Positions 49,948-60,825 of a stretch of DNA of 64,000 nt are shown piece by piece; the stretch's first letter is position 1, and each line of letters begins with the position of its first letter. The position numbers and the translations under genes are program-made. The stretch covers positions 103,450,355-103,514,354 of the forward strand of contig CM043943.1 in NCBI GenBank assembly GCA_014529385.2, written 5' to 3'. The DNA is from Adiantum capillus-veneris. Its lineage: Eukaryota; Streptophyta; Polypodiopsida; Polypodiales; Pteridaceae. The notes beneath the pieces were generated by a model. The model was not told the DNA's origin and ran no database searches. It saw nothing but the letters and a program-made list of their open reading frames with translations.

Positions 49948-51881
49948 GCACCTTTGTCTAGTTGTACTCGTTCAGGTTCTCGCCATGTATCTTATGCATC
50001 ATCGGATTGTTATGCTTTGGATGTGTCTAGCTTACATGATGTTGAGGAAACTCTGTCTTTTGATGAAGCACAAAATTCAAAAAATTGTATGGATGCCATG
50101 CAATCAGAATATGATGCACTTATAGAAAATGACACATGGACTTTATGTGGTTTGCCTCGTGGCAAAAAGGCCATTGGTACAAAGTGGGTTTACAAGTTGA
50201 AATGCAAGCCGATGGTGAGACTGATCGCTATAAGGCTTGACTTGTTGCAAAAGATTATGCATATCAAAAAGGTATAGATTATGAAGAGACTTTTGCTCCC
50301 ACTTGTTGTATGACTATTGTGCGTTTTCTATGTGCATTGGCAATTCATTTTGGTTGGAATTTACACCAGTCAGACATTGTTACTTCCTTCTTAAATGGTG
50401 ACATATTTGAGTAAGTTTAAGTAACACAGCTTGGCAATTTTGTTAAGAAACGACGAGGATAAAGTGTGCAGATGTAAGAAATCTTTGTATGGGTAGAAGC
50501 AATCTCCTCGTGCTTGGTATGAGAAAGCTGACACTCATTTGATCAAAGGAGGATTTTGTAAGAGTCCAACAGAAAGCACATCGTATGTAAAGCGTGAGAG
50601 TGATGTACTTCTCATTGTGGTTCTTTATGTGGACGATTTGCTGATCAATGGACCAAATGACAAACATATTTCTAAATTTAAGGCTGATTTGAATGTACTT
50701 TCAAGATGAAAGATTTGGGGCTGTTGCATCATTACTTGGGTATGCAATTTAAGCAGTGTGATGGTGGTATTGCCTTGTGTCAAAAAACTTACAGAGAGAC
50801 ATTCCTATGTAAGTTTGGACTTGAGGATTGCAAAGCTATTGCCACTCCCATGGGAATAGGTTTGAAATTGAGTCTTCATTATGCCGGTGATCCTGCAGAT
50901 GTCACTCTTTACCAAACTACATGCCTCATTTATGGATGCAACACGAGGCCGGATATTCATTTTGCAGTCTCACAGGTCATCAGATTTATGCATAGCCCAA
51001 GGTCTAAGCATTGGCTAGCTATCAAGAGGATTTTTTGCTACTTGAGTGGGCACTTTGCATCTTGGATTGTTTTAGCTAAAGGGGGGATCATTGCTGCCAA
51101 ATTTACATGCTTGTTCGGACTCAGATTGGGCTGGTTGTTTTGACACACGAGTGTCCACAAGTGGTTTTTGTTTCATGCTTGGCTTCATGCATATCATGGT
51201 TGAGCAAGAAGAAACCTACTGTGGCCACTTCCAATTGTGAGGCTGAGTACAGGGCAGTCTTCACAACTACTACTAAGTGTGTATGGCTTAGAAACCTTAT
51301 GCTGATTTGTCTGTTGGACAGGACACTACCAACACTATCTACACTGACAGCCAGAGCGCATTGGCAGTTGCGAGAAACCCAATTTTTCATGCTCACACAA
51401 AGCACATTGAGGTGTATTACCACTATGTCAGGGAGAGACACTCAGTAGGAGAGATCAGCTCGGCTTATGTGCCAACACAGGACAACCTTGCTGATCTTTT
51501 CACAAAGGCATTGTCTAGTGAGAAGTTCAAAGATTTTGGCAAAAGATTTGGGCTTACTCTCCTTTGTGGACTGATCATGTCCTTAGAACACATCACTTCC
51601 CTATACTCTAGGTTCCATCTCTCGTTCACTGCATCACTCCTAGGGGTGATTTGTCACCATATACATGTGGTGGTGATGTGTGTGAACACACTTAGGACAG
51701 TCGGAAAATTTTTCCCTCACTAGGATGTTTTCCCCGCCCCATGTATTGTATATATGCCCATCACTCTAGGGTTATCTTATCTTTCCATTACACATTAAGT
51801 AATATACTCTCTGTTGTCTGCCTTGAGCTTTCTTTGTCTTCTCCAAGCTGTGTGTGTTTTCTTGCAACATTAATTCTAACA
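49948..51881 (+). mobile_element. Copia 3' half fragment with LTR
   Basis: Plus-strand fragment of the copia family from the integrase-RT linker through RT, RNase H (YTDSQSALAVA) and a 3' LTR at 51652-51881 (TGTCACCATATACATG to TTCTAACA). Broken, with several interruptions. Part of it duplicates, in opposite orientation, the region covered by 48933-49947. Confidence 0.88.
51652..51881 (+). repeat. 3' LTR of the copia fragment
   Basis: 230 bp with family ends. It abuts the palindromic satellite at 51882. Confidence 0.85.
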
Positions 51882-52733
51882 ATACACATATGATGTCTGG
51901 CTTGCATTTTTACACATGCAAATGGTAATCTTTTCACACTAGTCTCTTTACTATGTTAATTAGCGCACATACCAAGTTTCATGCAAATTGGACACACGAG
52001 GACAAACATTTAGCCTAAAACCACTGTGTTAGAGTCCTTGGGTAAAATATGGTATTATCCATAGAAAGAGTACTCTAAACTCAGAGAAACTTGACACAAG
52101 GCATGCACCTAGCATATACATCATACCCTAATGATCATATATCAATTTTCCAAGAGAATACATCATACATGTATGATGTCTGTACCTATCATAGAGAGGT
52201 TCTATTAGCATTTTGAGTATCTAGAATTCAAATTCATGGCATATATAGACTCTACACCAAGTTTGGGTATGATTGGGCATGTTTTTGGTCATCATATCCT
52301 TCACTTTACAAATCAAAGAGTCAAAAATACCTTATATGGTCTTGGACACATGAATCCTTATTCGAAGTCATTTTTGAACACATCAGTCTAATGCGCACAT
52401 CACAAACAACCTGTTCACCATGGTTTGAGTCAAAAAATCAAACCTAGACATCATACGTGTATGATGTCTAGACCCTTGAATTTGACATATTGCAATGTTT
52501 TTGAGATCTCCAATACATTTATCACATATTTATTAGCTTGCCAGCCAATTCTCATCATATTTGGACATCATTTGACGCATTTTGACCCATATTGCAAAAA
52601 ACAAAGCATACAAACCCCATTCATGGCTTTTGATATCCAAGTACAAGCTCAATTTCAAATCTGATGCTATATGTCATAATAATCAATATCTAATTCTCCT
52701 AAATGATTTTCTCATATTAAACTGATCATTTAA
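51882..52733. repeat. ~285-bp satellite with palindromic core, left part
   Basis: Palindromic cores CATCATACRYGTATGATG are centred near 51890 (partial, beside the copia end), 52170 and 52457, that is 280 and 287 bp apart. Between cores, degenerate phrases such as CACCAAGTTTCA and GTTTGGGTATGATTGG recur. The array continues at 54256 after an insertion. Confidence 0.65.
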
Positions 52734-54255
52734 TGTGGGGAAGTGCCAAGGGAGAAAAAGCTAGAATATTGGTTAAGTTAGCAGACCGGCCACAGTAGGG
52801 ATCCAAAGGAGGGAAAATAGGGATCCAAAGGGGGGGCCATCTGCAAAAGAGCCATGTGAAACAACGGGCTAAAAAGACCCTAAGGTTCAGCCCATTAAGA
52901 CTTCCAAAATGCTAAGGTTCCAAAATTCAAAGGTTGTGTCCAAAGGTCAACCTTAGGGAAAATTGGATGCTTAGTGTGTGTGCCCAAAAAGTCTTTCTGC
53001 ATCCCTACATGGGAGGGGGCGAGCCCCAAAGCTAGGGGATGAGAGAGAAAACCACACACACACACACAGGCTCCCTTTACACAAAGGGAATGAGGGACAC
53101 ATGTCAGCTCCCTAGGCCAGATGCCCACAAGGTGTGCCCAATTCCTATTGGAAGACCCTTGAAGTGGACCAATGAGAATTAAGCTAGAGTAAATCTAGTT
53201 TAATTAATTTAAAAACATTTAATAAAAGAAACCAATAAGAATTAAGTGTCCTAGAAGACTATTGGGCAGTCTCCCAAGGGGTCCAATGAGCATTCAGGAG
53301 CCCCATGGCTTGCCTGATTCCTATTGGCCAGGAGGCAAAGGGGTCCAATGAGAGTTTAGTTTAATTATTTAATTACCTAAAGCTCTCACAAAAGGGGAAA
53401 GGGGGACACATGTCAGAAGGCTATCACTTATGCTGCTTAATCCCTATTGGCTTGACCTGGGGAGGTCCAATGAGGCAAAAGCCAGCCTAACTTAGCAGCT
53501 AGGGCTCGCCCAAGAGAGAGAGGGGGCTGATTTTTGCTTGGCATTGACACACACACTCTCACACTTGACCATGTGTGAAGGAAGGAAAAACACTCTATCT
53601 CCTCCCAAGCTTTAATGGAGAGCTCATCACCTACTCCAAGCTTGTGAGATAGAAGCCTACATCAACACTCTCTTGGCATGTGGATGCAAATCCAACCAAG
53701 AGCCAAGCTTCAATGCATGCTTATCTTCTCTACCAAGCTAATTACTAAGCTAAGCTATGCTAATATGAGTGATTATGTGAGGAGATGTACTTCTTTCTCG
53801 TAAGATACTTCTTTTTACTCTCAATCTACTCTCATACCCTGCTAGCTCTCACCATCTTCGAAGGTGTGTGAGGTCTTGGGTCTGAGAACGGGGATAATTC
53901 AAGTTGTGTTTGATTAAGTGTTTTGCTTGGTGTATGAAGCTTCCATCTTCATTGCACTAGCTAGTCTTGAAGGAACACAAAGAATTGTATTGTACAATGT
54001 CTCTCTTGATGGGAGAAACCATAATACAAAGCCTTTTGGAGGGGGGACCGGCTCCATGCAAATCCGGTCCTCAACTGTTGTCAATAGTTTAATTGCTCTC
54101 TCTTTTGAAAGTATTGTCGATGCTATCTAACTAGGTGTTATGCTTTTTGTTGCTCTCTCCACCCAAGCACTCTTGTAATTATCATTAGGAATCTATTCTA
54201 ATGAAATGCCCACTATGTTCATGCTAATTTCCGCTACAAATAAGATTTTAGGCCA
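52734..54255. repeat. Solo-LTR-like insertion (1.52 kb) in the satellite
   Basis: It starts TGTGGGGAAGTGCC, ends TTTTAGGCCA (TG...CA ends), and is flanked by TTAA on both sides (52730-52733, 54256-54259). Removing it restores the ~285-bp core spacing, which supports an insertion. It has no coding. At 53140-53475 it carries four inverted pairs CYATTGG...GGTCCAATGAG. The element family is unknown. Confidence 0.55.
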
Positions 54256-54650
54256 TTAAATGTTACACTATAGGCACTATGCACATGCTTTGGACATCCT
54301 ACCCTTTGCCTTTCTAGTTGTTTGCAAACAAAAGAAATCATACGCGTATGATGTTCCAAAATGTCAAATTGTCAACTTGAAGAGGTTTTGACTTACCCAA
54401 TGTTCTCGTCTTACGCCCATAAGTACATACACCAAGTTTCAAGCCATTTGAACCTCATCTACCCTAATTATACCCAATCTACTATTTCAAAGACGAAAAG
54501 GATCTTATAAGCCAAAATCTTGCTCATTATTGGTTCAAACCCCATTCTAGACATATATATGTAACGTACATGCTATGGGCTATGCATATGTGAAATCTCA
54601 CCTCATTTAGAGCACTTAGACATCATACGCGTATGATGTCTCATAGCATA
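54256..54650. repeat. ~285-bp satellite with palindromic core, right part
   Basis: Cores are centred near 54345 (ATCATACGCGTATGAT) and 54630, 285 bp apart. The last is a perfect 24-bp palindrome at 54618-54641. Confidence 0.65.
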
Positions 54651-55731
54651 AAATGAGTACCCAAATGCACTTTTGACAACCTGCATACGCCCAGTAGGAG
54701 CCTATAAAGATTGCACAAAGCTCAGAGGAACCAACATTGGTGGAGATACCTCCACATATCTAAGAAGAAGGGCATGAGCTAACAGCTGAAGTGGAGGCCC
54801 CGCCTCCATAATTTAATAGTGAAGGCCATTGAAGAATGTGCTAAAGCATCGATAGAGTGGGAGTAGAGGATGATACAATTTGTGGGAGTTCTAAATCTAG
54901 ACACAAATGTAATCAGAGAGGAATGGATGTAGCCATCCCTCCCCTACCGTTTGCTGAAATAGGAAGTGCTCACAATGAAGAAGCGCATCTAGACAGAGGA
55001 GACGACACCATTATTTGAGGGTGACATAAAATATCAAGAATTCTTCAAAAGAATAGTAGATTCATAGCCTAAACGGCAAAAAGGATGGCTCACAAAGTAC
55101 CCAACATACCTCGTATGTCTGGTTGATGCGAGGAAGTCTGTATGAGATGATGTTTCTTTTTGCCCAGTACCGAGGATGAGAACCTAGAAAGACCACTCAC
55201 GGCTGCTAGAGAAGCACCCTAATTGGCTCAATTATCCTAAGCTCCCACCACCCAAAGAAAGAAAGAGAATAAGTGGAACTTATATGGTGAAAACCCTAAT
55301 GGGCGCCATTAAGCTTTTCACTGGCTCTCCTAACTTGACGTATGTGATCCTTAGAAAAATTTACAAGACACTGCTAGCTTGCATGGAGGTGTTGGTGCCG
55401 CACAAAGCTACAAACTCCATTTTGCTGTCAACGAGCAACACTCTCCTATAATTGGCATATGATCTCTCCACTCAAACTTTGCCACAAGTGCTACATCACT
55501 TGTACAAGCTACCACATGCATGCCTTTGAAGAGGCCTTTTTATATACGTTTTTTCACTTATGACAACAAAGATTTTGGACCAACGATGAGCATCGACAAC
55601 ATAAGATATGAATCTTACTTGAAGATGATCAAGCCACCCACTGGGGTTCTATTGAGCAAAGATTCAACTGAAGACCCCGCAAAGGCAAAGACCCATCATG
55701 TGAAGGACAACATGGACGCGGAGGGGGGGAG
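54651..55731 (+). mobile_element. 3' interior fragment of an LTR element, fossil
   Basis: Broken coding-like sequence ending in the polypurine tract GAGGGGGGGAG (55721-55731) directly before the LTR at 55732. Its protein pieces match no family I can name. The position identifies it as element interior. Confidence 0.45.
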
Positions 55732-55933
55732 TGTTAATGGCAGAACAACGAAAAGCAAGACCATTTTTGTATTACTTAATTTTCATGAGAAGGAAGACAA
55801 TTTGTAAGGGTTAATAGAACATTTTTGGTGTGACTGAGCCTCTAAAGAGGAATGTATATAAGCCAAAGTTTTCTAGCCCTAAAGAGAATTTTGAATTACT
55901 CAAACTATTGGGTTTATTGTACTGTGTCTATGT

Positions 55934-56023
<90 letters not shown>

Positions 56024-57019
56024 CATTATCTATTTGCTATGGGTGCTACAGAACAACCATTGCAAAATTTGACACCATCAGCGGGTTAGCAACGGCAAGG
56101 GCTATGCGTTGTTTGAGGACAAATCGAACGGGCGTCCAATTGGTCGGACACATAGCCGGACACCACATTTGTAGTTTATTATTTTGCCAAGCTAGTGTAG
56201 GGACACTCTGTGTAAATCCTAATTCAAGAGTAGCAGTCAATTCCTTAAGTTGTAATTTTGTCATGACAATTGTAAAGGTACATGTGAACTGGCCACTGGC
56301 CATTTAGAATGCCCTAGGTATAAAGTTCAGTAACCTTAATGTGAAAAAGAGGCTTATCTTTAGAAGAAGAAGGGAGCTCTGAAAACGTACGCTCAAGCTA
56401 CAAGCTGCTCAAAGTTGTAATCATCGTAGTTAATGAACGGGTAATCAGTTTTCAATTCCGAAACTTGCATTGTCCTCTTCTTTCTTTGCTCTTTCATTCT
56501 AGTGTAAGCATTGTCAGTTTTGCTGTGGTTTGCGACTACGTGTTAGTGAGCCTTAATTGCATATTTGAGTGTTGAAGTCACTACTTTAGTTGTTTTGATC
56601 ATAAGAGAGTGTTCTTAGACCATAGGACGCCATTTTTGGCATGTTCTGTTGTAGTTTTTAGGACCTTTTTCATGATGGATTGTGATTTTGGTACCTTGTC
56701 GGATTGCGACTAGAGTTGGTAGGATAGTGCCCCTAGGTGTCCTAGAACTTCTCCTAAAGTTTCATTGCATTTCGAGTCAGTTCGAGTGCTGAAATGGCAT
56801 GATGACCTAGAGCTGTGAGAAAGGACATACGTAGATTTTCCTGATCATTGAGTGTTGGTTTGCTTGTTGAGCTAGTGTGTTTTCTTGTTAAGGTTTACTT
56901 TGTGAGATTGACAATCTCATAGAGTCTCCTTGCCCCATCTGAGTCACTTCCCTGAGTATTGACATTATGTTAGTACCAAAAAGCTATGCTGAAGACTCTC
57001 TCACGGCGACCCACTAACA
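55732..57019 (+). repeat. LTR with element interior on both sides
   Basis: 1288 bp, starting TGTTAATGGCAGAAC after a purine tract and ending CCACTAACA directly before TGGCACCATTGTCGGGGA (57021-57038), a primer-site form typical of plant Tat/Athila-type gypsy elements. It contains a (GA)n run at 55938-56022. Confidence 0.6.
55938..56022. repeat. (GA)n microsatellite
   Basis: About 42 uninterrupted GA units inside the LTR. Confidence 0.97.
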
Positions 57020-58150
57020 TTGGCACCATTGTCGGGGATATGATCCTCAGATGGTCAGTGACCTAGTGCATATTTAGAGCGTTCTTTTTTTAAGGATTTG
57101 TCTTCCCTTCCATTTACACTTTAGCAGTCGTGCTGTGGCACGTGCATAATGTGAAACTAAATTATCTACCTCACTCTCAATGCTTTTGCTATGTGGGACC
57201 AAATGCTATGATGTACATAGTGTGATACATGCGAAAATAGATGCCACGGTTGCAGCTCTGTATTTACCTGGCGAGGACAGCGAGGCCCTTGACGTGGCAC
57301 TATGGCATGCTTTTTCACATAAATATATGCCTATTTTGCTTTAGAAATGTACAAATTTCAAGTGTATCGAAGTGGCACGCTCGTTTTGCCTAGAAAGTTC
57401 AATGCGGGCGATCTCGACCAAAAATAGCAGGTTTCATGCACGGGCGTAAGAGATGCGTCCAGAGTGCTTGCCAAGTGGAAAAATGAGGTTCAAGATGAAA
57501 TTTAAGCCCGATGGAATTTTCCACAATTTTAGGGATTTTCCCCAACTCGTTTGGGCTTTTTCGGAAAAAAAAGGATATTTTTGGGCTAAAAATGATAAAA
57601 AATGGTCATAAAATGATAAAAAATGACCCAAAATTGTTCAAAAATGGCTCAAAATTCCACATCACTCACAATGCCGTGACTATGAGAAGCGAGGGATCAT
57701 TTTAGAACAACAATATCAGAACTATAAGCCTCTCTGTGAAGGGATACAAAGCTTGCACCTAAGCTTTGCTAGTGCATGCTCGTGCTGTTCGAGTTCTACC
57801 AAAGCTCGAGCGAACTTGTCCGAGCAAGCTCAAAACCGAGCAAAGTTATTAAGTGAGTTGCTTAAGTATATGCATACTTCTTCTCTAGAGAGAAATATCA
57901 GAGTGAGAGAGAGAGAGATTTCTCGAGACTCATATAGAGACAGATATCAGGAAGGCCATAATTTATTTGCAGTAAAATTTAATCTCTTTTGAGATTGTGT
58001 TTGCTCAAGACAAGGTGGTGCGAAAATCTTGCTAGGTAGATAAGGGAAAGGGTTGCATCATATTGATAACGCAATGTTTGGCAGATGATAGGGTCTTCCC
58101 AAACCAAGAGTGTCATGTTTGTCCACTGGGAAGAACACTGAGAAGATGCT
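57020..58150 (+). mobile_element. Primer site and leader of a Tat/Athila-like element, fossil
   Basis: It begins with the primer site TGGCACCATTGTCGGGGA. No gag or pol follows, only noncoding sequence with an ATGATAAAAAATGG-type low-complexity patch near 57590-57650. The right limit of the element is not visible. Confidence 0.45.
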
Positions 58151-58448
58151 TAGATCTCTCTCTCTCTCTCTCAAAAAAGAAGAAAAAGAAAAATAATATC
58201 AATATCATTAGGACAATAAGGAATCTATTTTTAATATATATAAAACGTATTTACAACAAAATGTAGAGCCTAGATAATCTTCAAGAAAAAGTCTTTACAA
58301 TCTAAGAGATCAAAGCTGACTAGGACTACTTCAATACTTCCCTATTCTTTCTGCTCTTTCTGTGAACTTAGCTTGCACATTCTCCCACTTAAGTCTTAGC
58401 CCTCATAAAAACCACATAAATACATGAAAACAACCAGACTACATTGCA

Positions 58449-58482
<34 letters not shown>

Positions 58483-58780
58483 TAAAACAAATGAGGAACA
58501 ATATCACTATCAACAAGACAATAAGGCATCTGTTTTTAGCAGATACAAAACGTCTTTACAACAAAATGTCGAGCCTAGAGAATCTCCAAGAAAATTTTTT
58601 GCACTCTAAGAAACCAAAGCTGACTAGGTCTACTTCAATCCTTCCCTATTCTTTCTCCTCTTTCTGTTCAGCTTGTGCATTCTCCCACTTAAGTCTTAGC
58701 CCTCATGAAAACCACACCAATACATGAAAACAACTAGACTACTTCAAAGATCTCTCTCTCTCTCTCTCTCTCTCTCTAAA
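58151..58780. repeat. Two tandem ~300-bp units, each led by a (CT)n run
   Basis: Units at about 58151-58450 and 58451-58750, each (CT)n, then ACAATAAGGMATCT, TTTACAACAAAATGT and CCCACTTAAGTCTTAGCC, followed by a third (CT)n start at 58750. The CT run is part of the unit. The copies differ by roughly 10-15 percent. Confidence 0.8.
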
Positions 58781-58879
58781 AAATCATCTCTGAAAGAATC
58801 CGTGCCAGTGTGAACTCATTCAATGAGTTTTTTTTAGAGAGATCTCTTTGAATTTTCACAATTTCTCTAGGCCAGGTCA

Positions 58880-59080
58880 TGAGAAATTGAAAAAAAAAGG
58901 GGCACAACTAGTTGGCAACCAGTTGCACCTTTCCTGCTCCTAGGCACAAGGGTGGAGCAAGTTGGAAACAATAGACCACAATAATCAATGTGACACTTGT
59001 GATGAAAAAAGAAAGGATGCAACTAGTTGGCAACCAGTTGCGCCCTTCCTGCTCCTAGGCATTGGGAATGGTAGATCACG
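58880..59080. repeat. ~115-bp direct duplication with CAACTAGTTG palindrome
   Basis: CAACTAGTTGGCAACCAGTTG followed by CTTCCTGCTCCTAGGCA-like sequence occurs at about 58905 and 59019. Confidence 0.75.
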
Positions 59081-59277
59081 ACAAGCAAAGTGACACTTGC
59101 AGTGTACTTTTTTCAGGCTCTCATAAAATTTAATTCCTATATCTACGTAATTACACAATTTCTCGTAGTTCTCACAAGAATGTAGCACGACTGGTTATAG
59201 GTTACGCACAAATTGACAACCATTGAAGCTATTTCTTGGGGAAAGTGTGCCTCAGCTTAGAATTGAGCTTGTTGAAA

Positions 59278-59530
59278 AATCAAAACATTGTGTTGACTGG
59301 AGGGAAAAAAGGATTAGAGTTAAATTAAAAAGAATGGTGGTTATTTTGAAAAATTTCCTCTTTGGATCTACCGTATAGGGTATTTTGTATATTTGTGGAG
59401 TTGATTTTCTCGACTCAGAATCCTGAATGTTGATTGTGTTGACTGAAGGGAAAGAAGGATTAGAGTTAAATTGAAACGAATGGCGGTTATTTTGAAAGAT
59501 TTCCTCTTTGGATCTACCGTATAGGGGTAT
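59278..59530. repeat. ~95-bp direct duplication, copies ~145 bp apart
   Basis: Copies at about 59291-59381 and 59436-59527 share TTGTGTTGACTG, AAGGATTAGAGTTAAATT and TTTCCTCTTTGGATCTACCG. Noncoding. Confidence 0.8.
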
Positions 59531-59723
59531 AAGCATGTTAACTTGTCATGCTTTTTGGTGTCCCGGACAATGCTAGTAAGAGGTGCTTGTTAGCATCTAT
59601 TCAAAACCAAAGAGCAAGTGAAGTTTGAAATTTTAATAACCATAAGATATATTATTTGTTCCCTCCCATATGGGGTGTGGCCTCTGTTTTCAGTTACGAC
59701 GACGACGTGGGGTGTGACCTTTG

Positions 59724-59728
<5 letters not shown>

Positions 59729-59807
<79 letters not shown>

Positions 59808-59872
59808 GGCGCAGACTCCCTCTCTGTCTCACTCTCAGACCAGTTTACAGTTTGCCCTGTTCCTACTCCCTC

Positions 59873-59916
<44 letters not shown>

Positions 59917-59968
59917 CGGCGCAGACTCCCTCTCTATCTCACTCTCAGACCAGTTTACAGTTTGCCCT

Positions 59969-60005
<37 letters not shown>

Positions 60006-60057
60006 CATTGCTTCTTGCCTCGAAGTTGAGTTGTCAAAGCTTAGCAAACTTGCAGAT
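59729..60057. repeat. CT/GT-rich upstream region of the transposase-like gene
   Basis: A (CT)n run at 59729-59803, (GT)n at 59885-59913 and (CT)n at 59972-60002. Between them a 62-bp block (GCGGCGCAGACTCCCTCTCT...CAGTTTGCCCTGTTC) occurs twice, at about 59805 and 59917. It lies 80-400 bp upstream of the coding start, so it is probably the promoter or leader of the next gene. Confidence 0.8.
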
Positions 60058-60138
60058 ATGGAAAACCAGCAGACAACATTATTGCCACTAGAAATGGAGG
60101 CATAAGGGATCCATTATAGAAGGGAGCCATTATAGGAA

Positions 60139-60825
60139 ATGAATCACAACTACCGGCATCCAACTCTTTCTATTATCAGGAAATATGAGATAGAAAGAAA
60201 GCGTAAACAGCAGGAGCATCGACAGATGACAACTAAACGAGGACATCATGCCGTCAACGATGAGGAGAAAAGGAAAATCTCCTTTGAGATTGTGAAAGCT
60301 TTCAAGAGCAGGACTGAAGGTCTCAACAAAGAAGCAAAGTGTGAAATCTGGAATCTTGTTGCTCAACATCCACTTGTTCAGGCAATCCGTGATCAATCTT
60401 TAGAGGAGGAGGCTGCTGTGCAGAGTGCAATTGTCTCCAATGTCCGCAACACACTAGCTATCGTCAAGCAGCCAACTTCTAACGAGGAGCTCTTTTTGAA
60501 GAATGCAACATTGCAGATGATGATAAATTCAAAGGAAAACATGCCTATTGCCAAATTCTCCAGGGTCCTAAAAGTCGACCGTCGCAGCTTGTTCAAAGAA
60601 AAATCACGGCAGGTGAAGTCTGGTGTCAATGCTCGACTGTTTTCATTGGCTGGATGTCACAAGCAACATTGTCATAGCCCTATCACAAATGAAATTAAGG
60701 AATTGGTCTACACATTTTGGATAGAGGAGACTCGTGTTTCACCCAACAAGAAGGATGTTTGTCAAAAGAGAGTGGGAAGGAAAAGCTACATAAAACACCC
60801 TGTGCACCTCCTGGACGAGTCTCAG
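60139..60825 (+). CDS. DDE transposase-like protein, N-terminal exon
   Basis: 229 codons from ATG (MNHNYRHPTLSIIRKYEIER) to a donor-like CAG/GTGATC at 60825/60826; the frame would stop at 60852 without splicing. The N-terminus is basic and helical (residues about 14-35), followed by a helical region and then a patch ITNEIKELVYTFWIEETRVSPNKKDVC (residues about 184-210). This last patch, with KHPVHLL after it, is the part I recognise from a widespread uncharacterised transposase-like family of animals (cnidarians, insects, fish), where it precedes a cysteine-rich and DDE region. The next part of that family is found, in order, at 62.5-64 kb. The protein is probably nuclear and DNA-binding. It could be a live class II transposase or a domesticated copy. 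Confidence 0.7.

Noticed and set aside
59618-60105. Open frames of 100-157 codons upstream of the transposase-like gene
   Set aside because: They are translations of (CT)n and (GT)n runs (serine/leucine and cysteine/valine repeats) in overlapping frames, with no real protein signal.
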